From assembly GCA_002423895.1 (NCBI GenBank), contig DIOL01000002.1, positions 13,311-28,896 on the forward strand: a stretch of 15,586 nt of DNA, given 5' to 3'. Both the position numbers and the translations under genes were made by a program. Positions 1 to 7,022 of this stretch are shown here, piece after piece. How positions within the stretch are numbered: the first letter of the stretch is position 1; each line of letters begins with the position of its first letter. The notes under the pieces are model-generated. The model was not told where the DNA came from. It searched no databases and saw nothing but the letters and a program-made list of their open reading frames with translations. This DNA is from Bacteroidales bacterium UBA5515 (GTDB lineage Bacteria; Bacteroidota; Bacteroidia; Bacteroidales; P3).

Positions 1-125
1 GTATCAAAAAGAATTTTAGTAATCTCTTTTTTCATCTTAGAAGCAGGAATTTCAACAACTTTGTGCTTAGCTAAGGCTGCATTTCTTATGCGAGTCAAAT
101 AATCTGCAATTGGATCTGTTAACAT
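1..125 (-). CDS. rpsH: 30S ribosomal protein S8 (5' part only)
   Basis: The ATG is at 123-125 and the gene runs off the left edge after 41 codons. The visible protein begins MLTDPIADYLTRIRNA and continues with a Lys-rich stretch, which is the conserved N-terminus of bacterial S8. S8 binds helix 21 of 16S rRNA in the central domain and is needed for early 30S assembly. It follows rpsN by 39 nt in the usual spc order (rplE-rpsN-rpsH). In E. coli S8 is the translational repressor of the spc operon, but no target structure can be recognised here. The missing C-terminal two thirds should lie left of the window. Confidence 0.95.
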   Translation of the reverse strand, partial: MLTDPIADYLTRIRNAALAKHKVVEIPASKMKKEITKILFD

Positions 126-164
126 CTCTATAATTATTATTTATATTATACTTTGATTTATTTA

Positions 165-434
165 TTACCAACTTGCTTTCTTTACTCCAGGAATTAAACC
201 TGCTAAAGCCATTTCTCTAAAATTGATGCGAGAAATTCCAAATTGTCTCATATATCCTTTTGGACGTCCAGTTAATTTACATCTGTTATGAAGTCTTACT
301 GGAGAAGCATTCTTTGGTAATTTTTGTAAACCTTCATAATCTCCGGCTTCTAATAATGCAGCTCTTTTAGCAGCATATTTAGCAACCATCTTTTCTCTTT
401 TACGCTCTCTTGCTTTGATTGATTCTTTTGCCAT
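165..434 (-). CDS. rpsN: 30S ribosomal protein S14, zinc-independent form
   Basis: This 89-aa basic protein binds 16S rRNA in the head of the 30S subunit. The C-terminal half carries the S14 signature (NRCKLTGRPKGYMRQFGISR, then FREMA and the terminal KKASW). It is the longer type without the CxxC...CxxC zinc ribbon: only one Cys is present, in NRCKLTG. The N-terminal third is a Lys/Arg/Ala-rich helix. It lies 8 nt after rplE and 39 nt before rpsH, so it is translated from the long ribosomal message. Nothing is unusual in length or sequence. Confidence 0.97.
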   Translation of the reverse strand: MAKESIKARERKREKMVAKYAAKRAALLEAGDYEGLQKLPKNASPVRLHNRCKLTGRPKGYMRQFGISRINFREMALAGLIPGVKKASW

Positions 435-442
435 TTTCTTAA

Positions 443-1003
443 TTAACTGTTTTGATTTTTAAATGGGAAGCCAAAAGCTTTTAATAAAGATAATGCTTCT
501 TTGTCGGTTTTTGCTGATGTTACAAAAGTAATATCCATTCCCTGAATATGATTTATTTTATCAATATCAATTTCTGGAAATATGATTTGTTCTGTAATAC
601 CAAATGTATAATTACCTCTTCCATCAAATCCTTTATCACTGATTCCTCTAAAATCTCTAATACGTGGGATTGATGCTGAAATTAATCTATCTAAAAATTC
701 GTACATCTTATCTCCTCTTAGAGTAACTCTTACTCCAATTGGCATTCCTTTTCTTAATTTAAAATTAGAAATATCTTTCTTAGATTTAGTAGAGACAGCT
801 TTTTGACCTGCGATTTTAGTCATCTCTTCAACCCCTTGATCAATAACTTTTTTATCTGTTATTGCAGTCTTTCCCAATCCTTGATTTAATGAAATTTTCA
901 TTAACTTTGGAACCTGCATTACAGTTTTGTAATCAAACTCTTTAGTAAGTGCAGAAACTACTTCATCTTTGTATTTCTGCTTTAATCTTGGTGTATATGA
1001 CAT
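443..1003 (-). CDS. rplE: 50S ribosomal protein L5
   Basis: At 186 aa the length is normal for L5. It binds 5S rRNA and helix 84 of 23S rRNA in the central protuberance and contacts the P-site tRNA T-loop. Recognisable stretches are the N-terminal YTPRLKQKYKDEV, the KISLNQGLG strand, the GMPIGVRVTLRG segment near the middle, IPRIRDFRG, and the C-terminal GNYTFGITEQIIFPEIDID. One nucleotide separates it from rplX upstream and 8 nt from rpsN downstream, which suggests translational coupling. It looks complete. Confidence 0.98.
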   Translation of the reverse strand: MSYTPRLKQKYKDEVVSALTKEFDYKTVMQVPKLMKISLNQGLGKTAITDKKVIDQGVEEMTKIAGQKAVSTKSKKDISNFKLRKGMPIGVRVTLRGDKMYEFLDRLISASIPRIRDFRGISDKGFDGRGNYTFGITEQIIFPEIDIDKINHIQGMDITFVTSAKTDKEALSLLKAFGFPFKNQNS

Positions 1004-1004
1004 A

Positions 1005-1322
1005 TTATTTTATCACCTCCCCTGATTTTTTTGAATAACGAACTAATTTATCAGCTTTTTCATCCATTCTTCTTCCAATTCTTGTTGCATTTCCCTTAGA
1101 ATCAACAACAGCTAAATTAGAAATATGGATTGATGCCTCTTTTTCAATAATTCCTCCTTGAGTATTTTTTGAACTTGGCTTAGAATGTTTCTTTACCTTG
1201 TTTACTCCTTCAACTATTGCTCGGCATTTTTCAGGATATACTACAAGAACTCTTCCTGTACTACCTTTAGAGTCTCCTGCAATTACCTTTACATTATCAC
1301 CTTTTTTAATATGCAATTTCAT
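1005..1322 (-). CDS. rplX: 50S ribosomal protein L24
   Basis: This 105-aa protein has an N-terminal KOW motif (roughly residues 5-35: KKGDNVKVIAGDSKGSTGRV) and the L24 core GVNKVKKHSKPS followed by GGIIEKEASIHISN. L24 is an assembly initiator that binds the 5' end of 23S rRNA and lies near the exit of the peptide tunnel. The gene lies 19 nt after rplN, and its stop is 1 nt from the rplE start. No disruption is seen. Confidence 0.97.
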   Translation of the reverse strand: MKLHIKKGDNVKVIAGDSKGSTGRVLVVYPEKCRAIVEGVNKVKKHSKPSSKNTQGGIIEKEASIHISNLAVVDSKGNATRIGRRMDEKADKLVRYSKKSGEVIK

Positions 1323-1341
1323 ATCTATAAATATTTTGCTT

Positions 1342-1710
1342 TTATAACACTTCAGGAGCTAATGAAACGATTTTCATAAATTGTTTCTCACGTAATTCTC
1401 TGGCAACTGGTCCAAAAATACGTGTTCCTCTTAATTCATCATTTGCAGTTAAAAGAACACATGCATTATCATCAAAACGAATATAAGAACCATCTTGACG
1501 TCTTATCTCTTTTTTTGTTCTTACTACAACAGCTTTAGAAACTATACCTTTTTTTACATTACCAGAAGGAATAGCATCCTTTACAGCAACAACTATTTTA
1601 TCTCCAATAGAAGCATATCTTCTTTTTGTACCTCCAAGCACTCTAATGCATAATACACTTTTGGCTCCACTGTTATCAGCAACAATTAATCTTGATTCTT
1701 GTTGTATCAT
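1342..1710 (-). CDS. rplN: 50S ribosomal protein L14
   Basis: At 122 aa this is the standard length for L14, one of the most conserved large-subunit proteins, located at the subunit interface near the GTPase-factor site. Signature stretches are MIQQESRLIVADNSGAKSVLCIRVLGG at the N-terminus, GDKIVVAVKDAIP, and DNACVLL...GTRIFGPVARELR toward the C-terminus. It lies 1 nt after rpsQ and 19 nt before rplX. It is also the target site of the silencing factor RsfS in other bacteria. The sequence is intact. Confidence 0.98.
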   Translation of the reverse strand: MIQQESRLIVADNSGAKSVLCIRVLGGTKRRYASIGDKIVVAVKDAIPSGNVKKGIVSKAVVVRTKKEIRRQDGSYIRFDDNACVLLTANDELRGTRIFGPVARELREKQFMKIVSLAPEVL

Positions 1711-1711
1711 T

Positions 1712-1966
1712 TTATTTAGCTCTTTCTATAATTTCAACTAATCTCCAACATTTATTTTTACTTAATGGTCTTGTTTCCATTATTCTTACAACATCACCAA
1801 TGTTGCACTCATTTTTCTCGTCATGAGCCATAAACTTGGAACTTTTCTTTACGAATTTTTCGTATTTAGGATGCTTCACTTTACGTTCAACGAACACACG
1901 AATAGTTTTATCCATTTTATTACTGATAACAAGACCTACTCTTTCTTTTCTTAAATTTCTTTCCAT
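1712..1966 (-). CDS. rpsQ: 30S ribosomal protein S17
   Basis: An 84-aa OB-fold protein that binds the 5' domain of 16S rRNA early in 30S assembly. Diagnostic parts are RKERVGLVISNKMDKTIRV at the N-terminus, the KHPKYEKFVKKSSKFMAHDE loop, and GDVVRIMETRPLSKNKCWRLVEI. It lies between rpmC (19 nt upstream) and rplN (1 nt downstream), the normal spc-side arrangement. It looks complete. Confidence 0.97.
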   Translation of the reverse strand: MERNLRKERVGLVISNKMDKTIRVFVERKVKHPKYEKFVKKSSKFMAHDEKNECNIGDVVRIMETRPLSKNKCWRLVEIIERAK

Positions 1967-1985
1967 TTTGAATTGAATTTAGGTA

Positions 1986-2198
1986 TTATTTATTATCAAC
2001 AGATTTAGAATCTAATTCTCTTTTTCTTAACTCTGTCTTTATTCGTGCTACATCCCTTCTTGCTTCTTTAATCTTATTAGGATTTTCCAAAGGAGTGACA
2101 GCATGATTAATTTTCATTTTGTTTAACTGTATCTTGTCAACAGCTAATCTCTCTTGTAACTCTGAAGTAGAGAGTTCTTTTATTACATTGTTTTTCAT
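1986..2198 (-). CDS. rpmC: 50S ribosomal protein L29
   Basis: A 70-aa protein, mostly helical, rich in Lys, Arg and Glu. The two-helix hairpin of L29 is recognisable: MKNNVIKELSTSELQERL, then NKIKEARRDVARIKTELRKREL. L29 sits beside L23 at the tunnel exit and helps form the docking platform for SRP and trigger factor. It lies 11 nt after rplP and 19 nt before rpsQ. The identification rests on both sequence and conserved position. Confidence 0.95.
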   Translation of the reverse strand: MKNNVIKELSTSELQERLAVDKIQLNKMKINHAVTPLENPNKIKEARRDVARIKTELRKRELDSKSVDNK

Positions 2199-2209
2199 CT
2201 TCGTCCTAT

Positions 2210-2635
2210 TTAAATTTCTTCAACGTAATCTCTTCTAACTACGAATTTAGTAGAAACTGGCAATTTTTGAGCAGCCAAACGCATAGCTTCCTTAGCTATT
2301 TCCATTGGAACACCTTCAGCTTCAAACAGCATTGTTCCTGGCATTATTCTTGCAACAAAATATTCTGGAGCTCCCTTACCTTTACCCATACGAACTTCAT
2401 TAGGTTTCTTAGTAATAGGTTTATCAGGGAAGATACGGATCCATATTTGTCCTTCACGTTTCATATAACGAGTTACTGCTTGACGAGCTGCTTCAATTTG
2501 TCTTCCAGTAATAAAAGCTGTTTCTAAAGATTTTATACCAAAACTTCCAAAAGCTAATTCATGACCACGAAAAGCATTACCCTTAATTCTCCCTTTTTGT
2601 TGTTTTCTAAACTTTGTCTTTTTAGGTTGTAACAT
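2210..2635 (-). CDS. rplP: 50S ribosomal protein L16
   Basis: A 141-aa protein. It starts MLQPKKTKFRKQQKGRIKG and contains the L16 signatures GSFGIKSLE, TGRQIEAARQAVTRYMKREG, WIRIFPDKPITKKP and RMGKGKGAPEYFVA. L16 lies near the A site and supports tRNA accommodation and late 50S assembly. The MGKGKG region corresponds to the arginine-hydroxylation neighbourhood of E. coli L16. It lies 30 nt after rpsC and 11 nt before rpmC. Length and motifs are normal. Confidence 0.98.
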   Translation of the reverse strand: MLQPKKTKFRKQQKGRIKGNAFRGHELAFGSFGIKSLETAFITGRQIEAARQAVTRYMKREGQIWIRIFPDKPITKKPNEVRMGKGKGAPEYFVARIMPGTMLFEAEGVPMEIAKEAMRLAAQKLPVSTKFVVRRDYVEEI

Positions 2636-2665
2636 TATCGTACAATATTTGACTTATTAAATAAT

Positions 2666-3400
2666 CTATTTATTCTTTCTGTGTGGGCGTTGATTAGAAT
2701 GTGAAGGTCTTTGTGAATTTGGACGTCCACCTTCCTTAACATTTCCTCCAACAGTTGATGGAACTAACTCACGTTTACCATAAACTAAACCCTTACAAAT
2801 CCATACTTTTACACCAATACGACCATAAGTAGTGTGAGCTTCAGCTTGAGCATAGTCGATATCAGCTCTAAGTGTATGTAATGGAGTTCTTCCTTCTTTA
2901 TAATGCTCTCTTCTTGCCATTTCAGCTCCACCAATACGTCCAGATACAGAAACTTTAATTCCATCTGCACCAACTCTCATTGTAGAAGTAATTGCAGTTT
3001 TAATAGCTTTACGATAAGAAATACGTCCTTCAATTTGACGAGCAACAGTTGCAGCAACTAAAACAGCATCTAACTCAGGGCGTTTAACTTCAGAAATATT
3101 AATTTGAATATCTTTATTAGTAAGTTTTTTTAACTCTTCTTTTAACTTATCAACTTCTTGACCTGCTTTACCAATTATTAATCCTGGTCTAGCAGTATTA
3201 ATAGTAACAGTAACAAGTTTTAAAGTTCTTTCAATATAGATTTTAGAAATTCCTGCTTTAGCAAGACGAGCATTAAGATATTTTCTTATTTTATCATCTT
3301 CAACCAATTTTTCTTCGAATCTCTTTCCTCCATACCAATTAGAATCCCATCCTCTGATGATTCCTAATCTATTACCTATTGGATTTGCTTTTTGTCCCAT
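2666..3400 (-). CDS. rpsC: 30S ribosomal protein S3
   Basis: A 244-aa protein at the mRNA entry channel of the 30S head, with mRNA helicase activity shared with S4. The N-terminal MGQKANPIGNRLGI is diagnostic. A type II KH domain spans about residues 40-110 with its GxxG loop as GKAG (77-80). The S3 C-terminal domain follows (VSGRIGGAEMARREHYKEGRTPLHTLRADIDY). The tail (about 215-244) is a Gly/Asn/Arg/His-rich basic extension, as in many Bacteroidetes S3 proteins. It lies 31 nt after rplV and 30 nt before rplP. Confidence 0.98.
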   Translation of the reverse strand: MGQKANPIGNRLGIIRGWDSNWYGGKRFEEKLVEDDKIRKYLNARLAKAGISKIYIERTLKLVTVTINTARPGLIIGKAGQEVDKLKEELKKLTNKDIQINISEVKRPELDAVLVAATVARQIEGRISYRKAIKTAITSTMRVGADGIKVSVSGRIGGAEMARREHYKEGRTPLHTLRADIDYAQAEAHTTYGRIGVKVWICKGLVYGKRELVPSTVGGNVKEGGRPNSQRPSHSNQRPHRKNK

Positions 3401-3431
3401 CCTAATATATCATTTACTATTATTCAAATTA

Positions 3432-3863
3432 TTAATTTTCAGTTTTAGCTATTTTAGCATTTTTTTCATCTACCTTACTACCTAAAATAAGAGTAACATG
3501 ATTTGAACGCTTTTTAATTCTATAACCCAAACCACGAGGAGCTGTGCGAAGACGTTTTAATTGTCTTCCTTCATCAACGTTAATTTGTTTTACATATAAG
3601 TTGCTATCCTCAATTCTTTTGCCTTCATTTTTCTGTTGCCAATTTGCAATTGCTGAAAGTAATAATTTACGCAATTTTGGTGCAGATTCTCTTTGACTAT
3701 ATTGTAAAATACCTAATGCCTTATCAACCTCCATACCTCTAATAGCATCTGCCATTAATCTAGTTTTTCTTGGAGAAGTAGGATTATTATTTAATTTTGC
3801 AACATAAAGAGTTTTCTTCATTTCCTTACGTGCCTCAGCACTATTATGTTTTCTTGATCCCAT
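3432..3863 (-). CDS. rplV: 50S ribosomal protein L22
   Basis: A 143-aa protein with the L22 globular domain (LNNNPTSPRKTRLMADAIRGMEVDKALGIL) and the long beta-hairpin that lines the peptide exit tunnel (about residues 93-125: YVKQINVDEGRQLKRLRTAPRGLGYRIKKRSNH). The hairpin tip is where macrolide-resistance mutations arise in other bacteria, and no deletion is apparent here. An N-terminal extension of roughly 15 residues (MGSRKHNSAEARKEMKK) precedes the core, and a Lys-rich tail follows. It lies 17 nt after rpsS and 31 nt before rpsC. Confidence 0.97.
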   Translation of the reverse strand: MGSRKHNSAEARKEMKKTLYVAKLNNNPTSPRKTRLMADAIRGMEVDKALGILQYSQRESAPKLRKLLLSAIANWQQKNEGKRIEDSNLYVKQINVDEGRQLKRLRTAPRGLGYRIKKRSNHVTLILGSKVDEKNAKIAKTEN

Positions 3864-3880
3864 TATTCTGCAACTTTTTA

Positions 3881-4159
3881 TTATTTTTTACCTTTATCTT
3901 TCTGTCCAGCATGTCCACGGAAAATTCTAGTTGGAGCAAACTCACCTAGTTTATGTCCTACCATATTTTCAGTAACATATACAGGAATAAATTTATTTCC
4001 ATTATGAACAGCAATTGTTTGACCAACAAAATCTGGTGAAATCATAGATGCTCTTGACCAAGTTTTTATTGTTGTCTTTTTATTTTGCTCTTGTGCAGCT
4101 AAAACTTTTTTTTCTAACTTATAATGAATATAAGGTCCTTTTTTTAACGAACGACTCAT
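3881..4159 (-). CDS. rpsS: 30S ribosomal protein S19
   Basis: A 92-aa protein that forms a complex with S13 in the 30S head and contacts the A-site tRNA region. It begins MSRSLKKGPYI and has the core signature IKTWSRASMISPDFVGQTIAVHNGNKF, followed by ENMVGHKLGEFAPTRIFRGH. These are family-defining sequences. It lies 17 nt from both rplB and rplV. It is intact and of normal length. Confidence 0.98.
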   Translation of the reverse strand: MSRSLKKGPYIHYKLEKKVLAAQEQNKKTTIKTWSRASMISPDFVGQTIAVHNGNKFIPVYVTENMVGHKLGEFAPTRIFRGHAGQKDKGKK

Positions 4160-4176
4160 TTTAATCTATGATTTAA

Positions 4177-5001
4177 TTATTTCTTACGTCTTTCAACTAT
4201 ATACTTACTTGAATGTTTCTTTGGCATTCTAGTCTTATATCCTCTAGAAGGAATACCTTTTCTTGAACGAGGTTGTCCTCCAGTTGCACGACCTTCACCA
4301 CCTCCCATTGGGTGATCTACTGGATTCATTACTACACCTCTTGTTCTTGGTCTTCTTCCTAACCAACGAGATCTACCTGCTTTACCAGAAACTTCCAAAT
4401 TATGCTCTATGTTTGAAACCATTCCGACAGTTGCTTTACATGCTTGAAGAATCATTCTTGTTTCTCCTGAAGGCATTTTAACAATTGCGTATTTACCGTC
4501 TCTTGACATTAATTGAGCATAAGAACCTGCGCTACGAGCCATTTTTGCTCCTTGTCCTGGATATAATTCAATATTATGAATTATTGTACCAAAAGGAATT
4601 TCGCTTAAAAACAGTGTGTTACCAATTTCTGGGGCAACTCCAATACCTGACATGATTGTCTGACCAACTTTTAATCCATGAGGGCATACGATGTATCGTT
4701 TTTCTCCATCAGCATATGATACTAATGCAATACGAGCAGTTCTATTTGGATCATATTCTATTGTTTTAACAACAGCTGGAATATTATCTTTTTCTCTGCG
4801 AAAATCGATTAAACGGTAAAGTTTTTTGTGACCACCACCAATATAACGCATGGTCATTTTACCTTGATTGTTTCTTCCTCCACTCTTTTTTACACCAAAA
4901 ACTAAACTTTTTTCAGGTTTAGAAGCAGTAATTTCTTCAAATGTACTTGCAACTTTAAAACGTTGTCCTGGTGTTGTTGGTTTTAATTTTTTTAAAGCCA
5001 T
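4177..5001 (-). CDS. rplB: 50S ribosomal protein L2
   Basis: A 274-aa protein required for subunit association and for the peptidyl-transferase centre architecture. Features are the RNA-binding core with GGRNNQGKMTMRYIGGGHK (residues 41-59), VSYADGEKRYI, and the C-terminal signature NPVDHPMGGGEG (226-237). Its His230 aligns with the functionally important His229 of E. coli. The tail is highly basic. It sits 12 nt after rplW and 17 nt before rpsS, the universal S10-operon position. No anomalies. Confidence 0.99.
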   Translation of the reverse strand: MALKKLKPTTPGQRFKVASTFEEITASKPEKSLVFGVKKSGGRNNQGKMTMRYIGGGHKKLYRLIDFRREKDNIPAVVKTIEYDPNRTARIALVSYADGEKRYIVCPHGLKVGQTIMSGIGVAPEIGNTLFLSEIPFGTIIHNIELYPGQGAKMARSAGSYAQLMSRDGKYAIVKMPSGETRMILQACKATVGMVSNIEHNLEVSGKAGRSRWLGRRPRTRGVVMNPVDHPMGGGEGRATGGQPRSRKGIPSRGYKTRMPKKHSSKYIVERRKK

Positions 5002-5013
5002 TTATTTCTCTTC

Positions 5014-5307
5014 TTAAATATTGCTGTAAAAATCTATTGTTTCACCTGCAGCTAACATTACTATTGCTTTTTTGAATGCAGATGTTTTTCCTTGAATAAA
5101 TCCAGCTTTTGTATAACGTGATTTATTTTTACCTTTATAATTAATAGTATTAACTCTATCAACTTTTACATTATATAAAGTCTCTATCGCCTTTTTAATT
5201 TCAATTTTATTTGCATTATTATTTACAATGAAACCAAAACGATTTGTAAAACGTTCAGTCGTTTTAGTCATTTTCTCTGTAATAATAGGCTTTACTATGA
5301 TTTCCAT
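5014..5307 (-). CDS. rplW: 50S ribosomal protein L23
   Basis: A 97-aa protein at the exit of the ribosomal tunnel that provides the trigger-factor docking site. It shows the N-terminal KPIITEKMT motif, NRFGFIVNNNANKIEIKKAIETLYNVKVDRVNTINYKGK in the centre, and a C-terminal strand with FKKAIVMLAAGETI. It is placed between rplD (26 nt) and rplB (12 nt). Assignment is secure from motif and position. Confidence 0.97.
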   Translation of the reverse strand: MEIIVKPIITEKMTKTTERFTNRFGFIVNNNANKIEIKKAIETLYNVKVDRVNTINYKGKNKSRYTKAGFIQGKTSAFKKAIVMLAAGETIDFYSNI

Positions 5308-5333
5308 TATCTTTAATGTTAATTAGTCTTATT

Positions 5334-5966
5334 TTAAGAATTAATTACTAAATTTTCTAACTCTTTTATTGCTGTTTCAGAAAATATCACATTTTTTGCA
5401 CGCAATAACTCGTATGTATTTACTGATTTAGCGTCAGTTACGCTTACAGTACTTATATTACGAGCCGACAAAATTACAAAATTATCTTGATTATTCAATA
5501 CAAAGAGTGATTTTTTTTCACCTAAGTTCAAAGCACTCATTAGCTTTATCATATTCTTTGTCTTAGGAGCTTCAAAGCTAAAATCTTCAACTACAATCAA
5601 TTTATCTTCTTTTGCTTTGTATGTAAGAGCTGAAACACGAGCTAATTTTTTTACTTTTTTATTTAATTTAAAAGAGTAATCTCTTGGTTTTGGTCCAAAA
5701 GCTCTACCTCCACCAACAATTGTTGGACTGTTAGTATCACCTGCTCTTGCTCCTCCAGTTCCTTTTTGACGTTTAAGTTTTTTGGTTGAACCAGAAACTT
5801 CTGAACGTTCTTTTGATTTATGAGTACCTTGACGTTGATTAGCTAAGTATTGTTTAACGTCTAACCAAATCGCATGATCATTTGGTTCAACTCCTAACAA
5901 TGAGTCACTAACAGAAATTGTTCTGCCTGTGTCACTTCCATTAATATTATAAACTTTTAACTCCAT
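5334..5966 (-). CDS. rplD: 50S ribosomal protein L4
   Basis: A 210-aa L4/L1e-family protein. The internal extended loop reaching the exit tunnel is visible at about residues 45-100 (RQGTHKSKERSEVSGSTKKLKRQKGTGGARAGD, then GGGRAFGPKPRDYSFKLNKKVKKLA). The C-terminal part carries the Rossmann-like core (VVEDFSFEAPKTKNM...VSVTDAKSVNTYELLRAKNVIFSETAI). The start codon overlaps the rplC stop by 10 nt, which points to translational coupling. In gammaproteobacteria L4 represses its own operon. Whether the hairpin upstream of rplC (6614-6640) plays a similar role is untested. Confidence 0.97.
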   Translation of the reverse strand: MELKVYNINGSDTGRTISVSDSLLGVEPNDHAIWLDVKQYLANQRQGTHKSKERSEVSGSTKKLKRQKGTGGARAGDTNSPTIVGGGRAFGPKPRDYSFKLNKKVKKLARVSALTYKAKEDKLIVVEDFSFEAPKTKNMIKLMSALNLGEKKSLFVLNNQDNFVILSARNISTVSVTDAKSVNTYELLRAKNVIFSETAIKELENLVINS

Positions 5967-6586
5967 CTCTCAAGTTTTAAAATTGAACCCTTTGGACCTG
6001 GAACAGATCCTTTAACTAATACTAAATTCTTTTCTGGAATAACTTTAAGGATTTCTAAGTTTTGAACCTTAACTTTTTTTCCTCCAGTTCTACCAGCCAT
6101 TCTTAAACCTTTAAATACTCTTGAAGGATAAGAAGAAGCTCCTACAGAACCTGGAGCACGTAATCTGTCGTGCTGACCGTGAGTCTTGTCTCCAACACCA
6201 CCAAATCCATGACGTTTAACAACACCTTGAAAACCTTTACCTTTAGATGTACCTACTATGTCAACATATTCACCTTCTGCAAATACTTCACAATTAATAA
6301 TTTCACCAAAAGTTTTTCTATGTCCTTCTTCAAAACGAGTGAATTCAAAAACATATCTTTTTGGAGTAGTACTTGATTTAGCGAAATGACCTTTCATAGG
6401 TTTTGTACAACTTTTTTCTTTCATTTCTTCAAATGACAACTGAATGGCACTATAGCCATCTCTTTCAGGAGTCAAAACTTGTGTTACCACACAAGGACCA
6501 GCTTCTATAACTGTGCACGGTTGTTGTTTACCGGAGGCATCAAAAATACTGGTCATTCCAATTTTTTTACCAATTAAACCTGACAT
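5957..6586 (-). CDS. rplC: 50S ribosomal protein L3
   Basis: A 209-aa protein that binds near the 3' end of 23S rRNA and sends an extension toward the peptidyl-transferase centre. It begins MSGLIGKKIGMTSIF and contains VVKRHGFGG (122-130), THGQHDRLRAPGSVGASSYPSRVFKG and RMAGR. The position that aligns with the PrmB-methylated Gln150 of E. coli L3 is Ala150 here, so that modification would be absent. It follows rpsJ after an unusually long 90-nt gap containing a stable hairpin, and it overlaps rplD by 10 nt. Confidence 0.98.
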   Translation of the reverse strand: MSGLIGKKIGMTSIFDASGKQQPCTVIEAGPCVVTQVLTPERDGYSAIQLSFEEMKEKSCTKPMKGHFAKSSTTPKRYVFEFTRFEEGHRKTFGEIINCEVFAEGEYVDIVGTSKGKGFQGVVKRHGFGGVGDKTHGQHDRLRAPGSVGASSYPSRVFKGLRMAGRTGGKKVKVQNLEILKVIPEKNLVLVKGSVPGPKGSILKLERWS

Positions 6587-6613
6587 TTTCTTTCTTTTTA
6601 CTTTTACTTAATA

Positions 6614-6640
6614 ATCAGCATGCACCTTGCATAGGCTGAT
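6614..6640 (-). promoter_or_regulatory. Bulged hairpin in the rpsJ-rplC gap, candidate leader element
   Basis: In the minus-strand message the two arms of ATCAGC/GCTGAT (6635-6640 and 6614-6619) give 6 bp. A 2-nt bulge (6633-6634) follows on one side, then a second 5-bp stem ATGCA/TGCAT (6628-6632 and 6620-6624) closes a 3-nt loop. It lies 36 nt after the rpsJ stop and 27 nt before the rplC start, inside the only long gap of the cluster. No U-tract follows directly, so it is not a typical intrinsic terminator. It could be a ribosomal-protein binding site, a processing site or an attenuator; the function is inferred from position only. Confidence 0.5.
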
Positions 6641-6676
6641 GTCTAACATTTTATTATCTAAATTAAGACAACTCTG

Positions 6677-6982
6677 TTAAACCTTGATTTCTACTTCAAC
6701 ACCACTTGGAAGTTCCAATTTCATTAGTGCATCGATAGTTTTAGCAGATGTGCTATAAATATCTAACAATCTTTTGTAAGAACTCAATTCAAATTGCTCT
6801 CTTGCTTTCTTATTAACAAAAGTTGCGCGATTTACTGTAAAAATCTTCTTGTTAGTTGGAAGTGGAATTGGACCATTAACAACTGCACCTGTTAATTTTA
6901 CAGTTTTTACAATCTTCTCAGCAGATTTATCTACTAAGTTATGATCGTATGATTTTAATTTAATTCTAATTCTTTGACTCAC
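6677..6982 (-). CDS. rpsJ: 30S ribosomal protein S10
   Basis: A 101-aa protein of the 30S head, also known as the NusE antitermination factor in other bacteria. It shows MSQRIRIKLKSYDHNLVDKSAEKIV, then GPIPLPTNKKIFTVNRATFVNKKAREQFELSSYKRLLDI, which is the S10 signature. It begins the S10 block and follows fusA by 40 nt with no tuf gene between, as is usual in Bacteroidetes. The 90 nt that follow are the longest gap in the cluster. Confidence 0.98.
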   Translation of the reverse strand: MSQRIRIKLKSYDHNLVDKSAEKIVKTVKLTGAVVNGPIPLPTNKKIFTVNRATFVNKKAREQFELSSYKRLLDIYSTSAKTIDALMKLELPSGVEVEIKV

Positions 6983-7022
6983 GTTATTTTGTCTCTTTAT
7001 ATTAGTTAATTTTCAATCTTAA

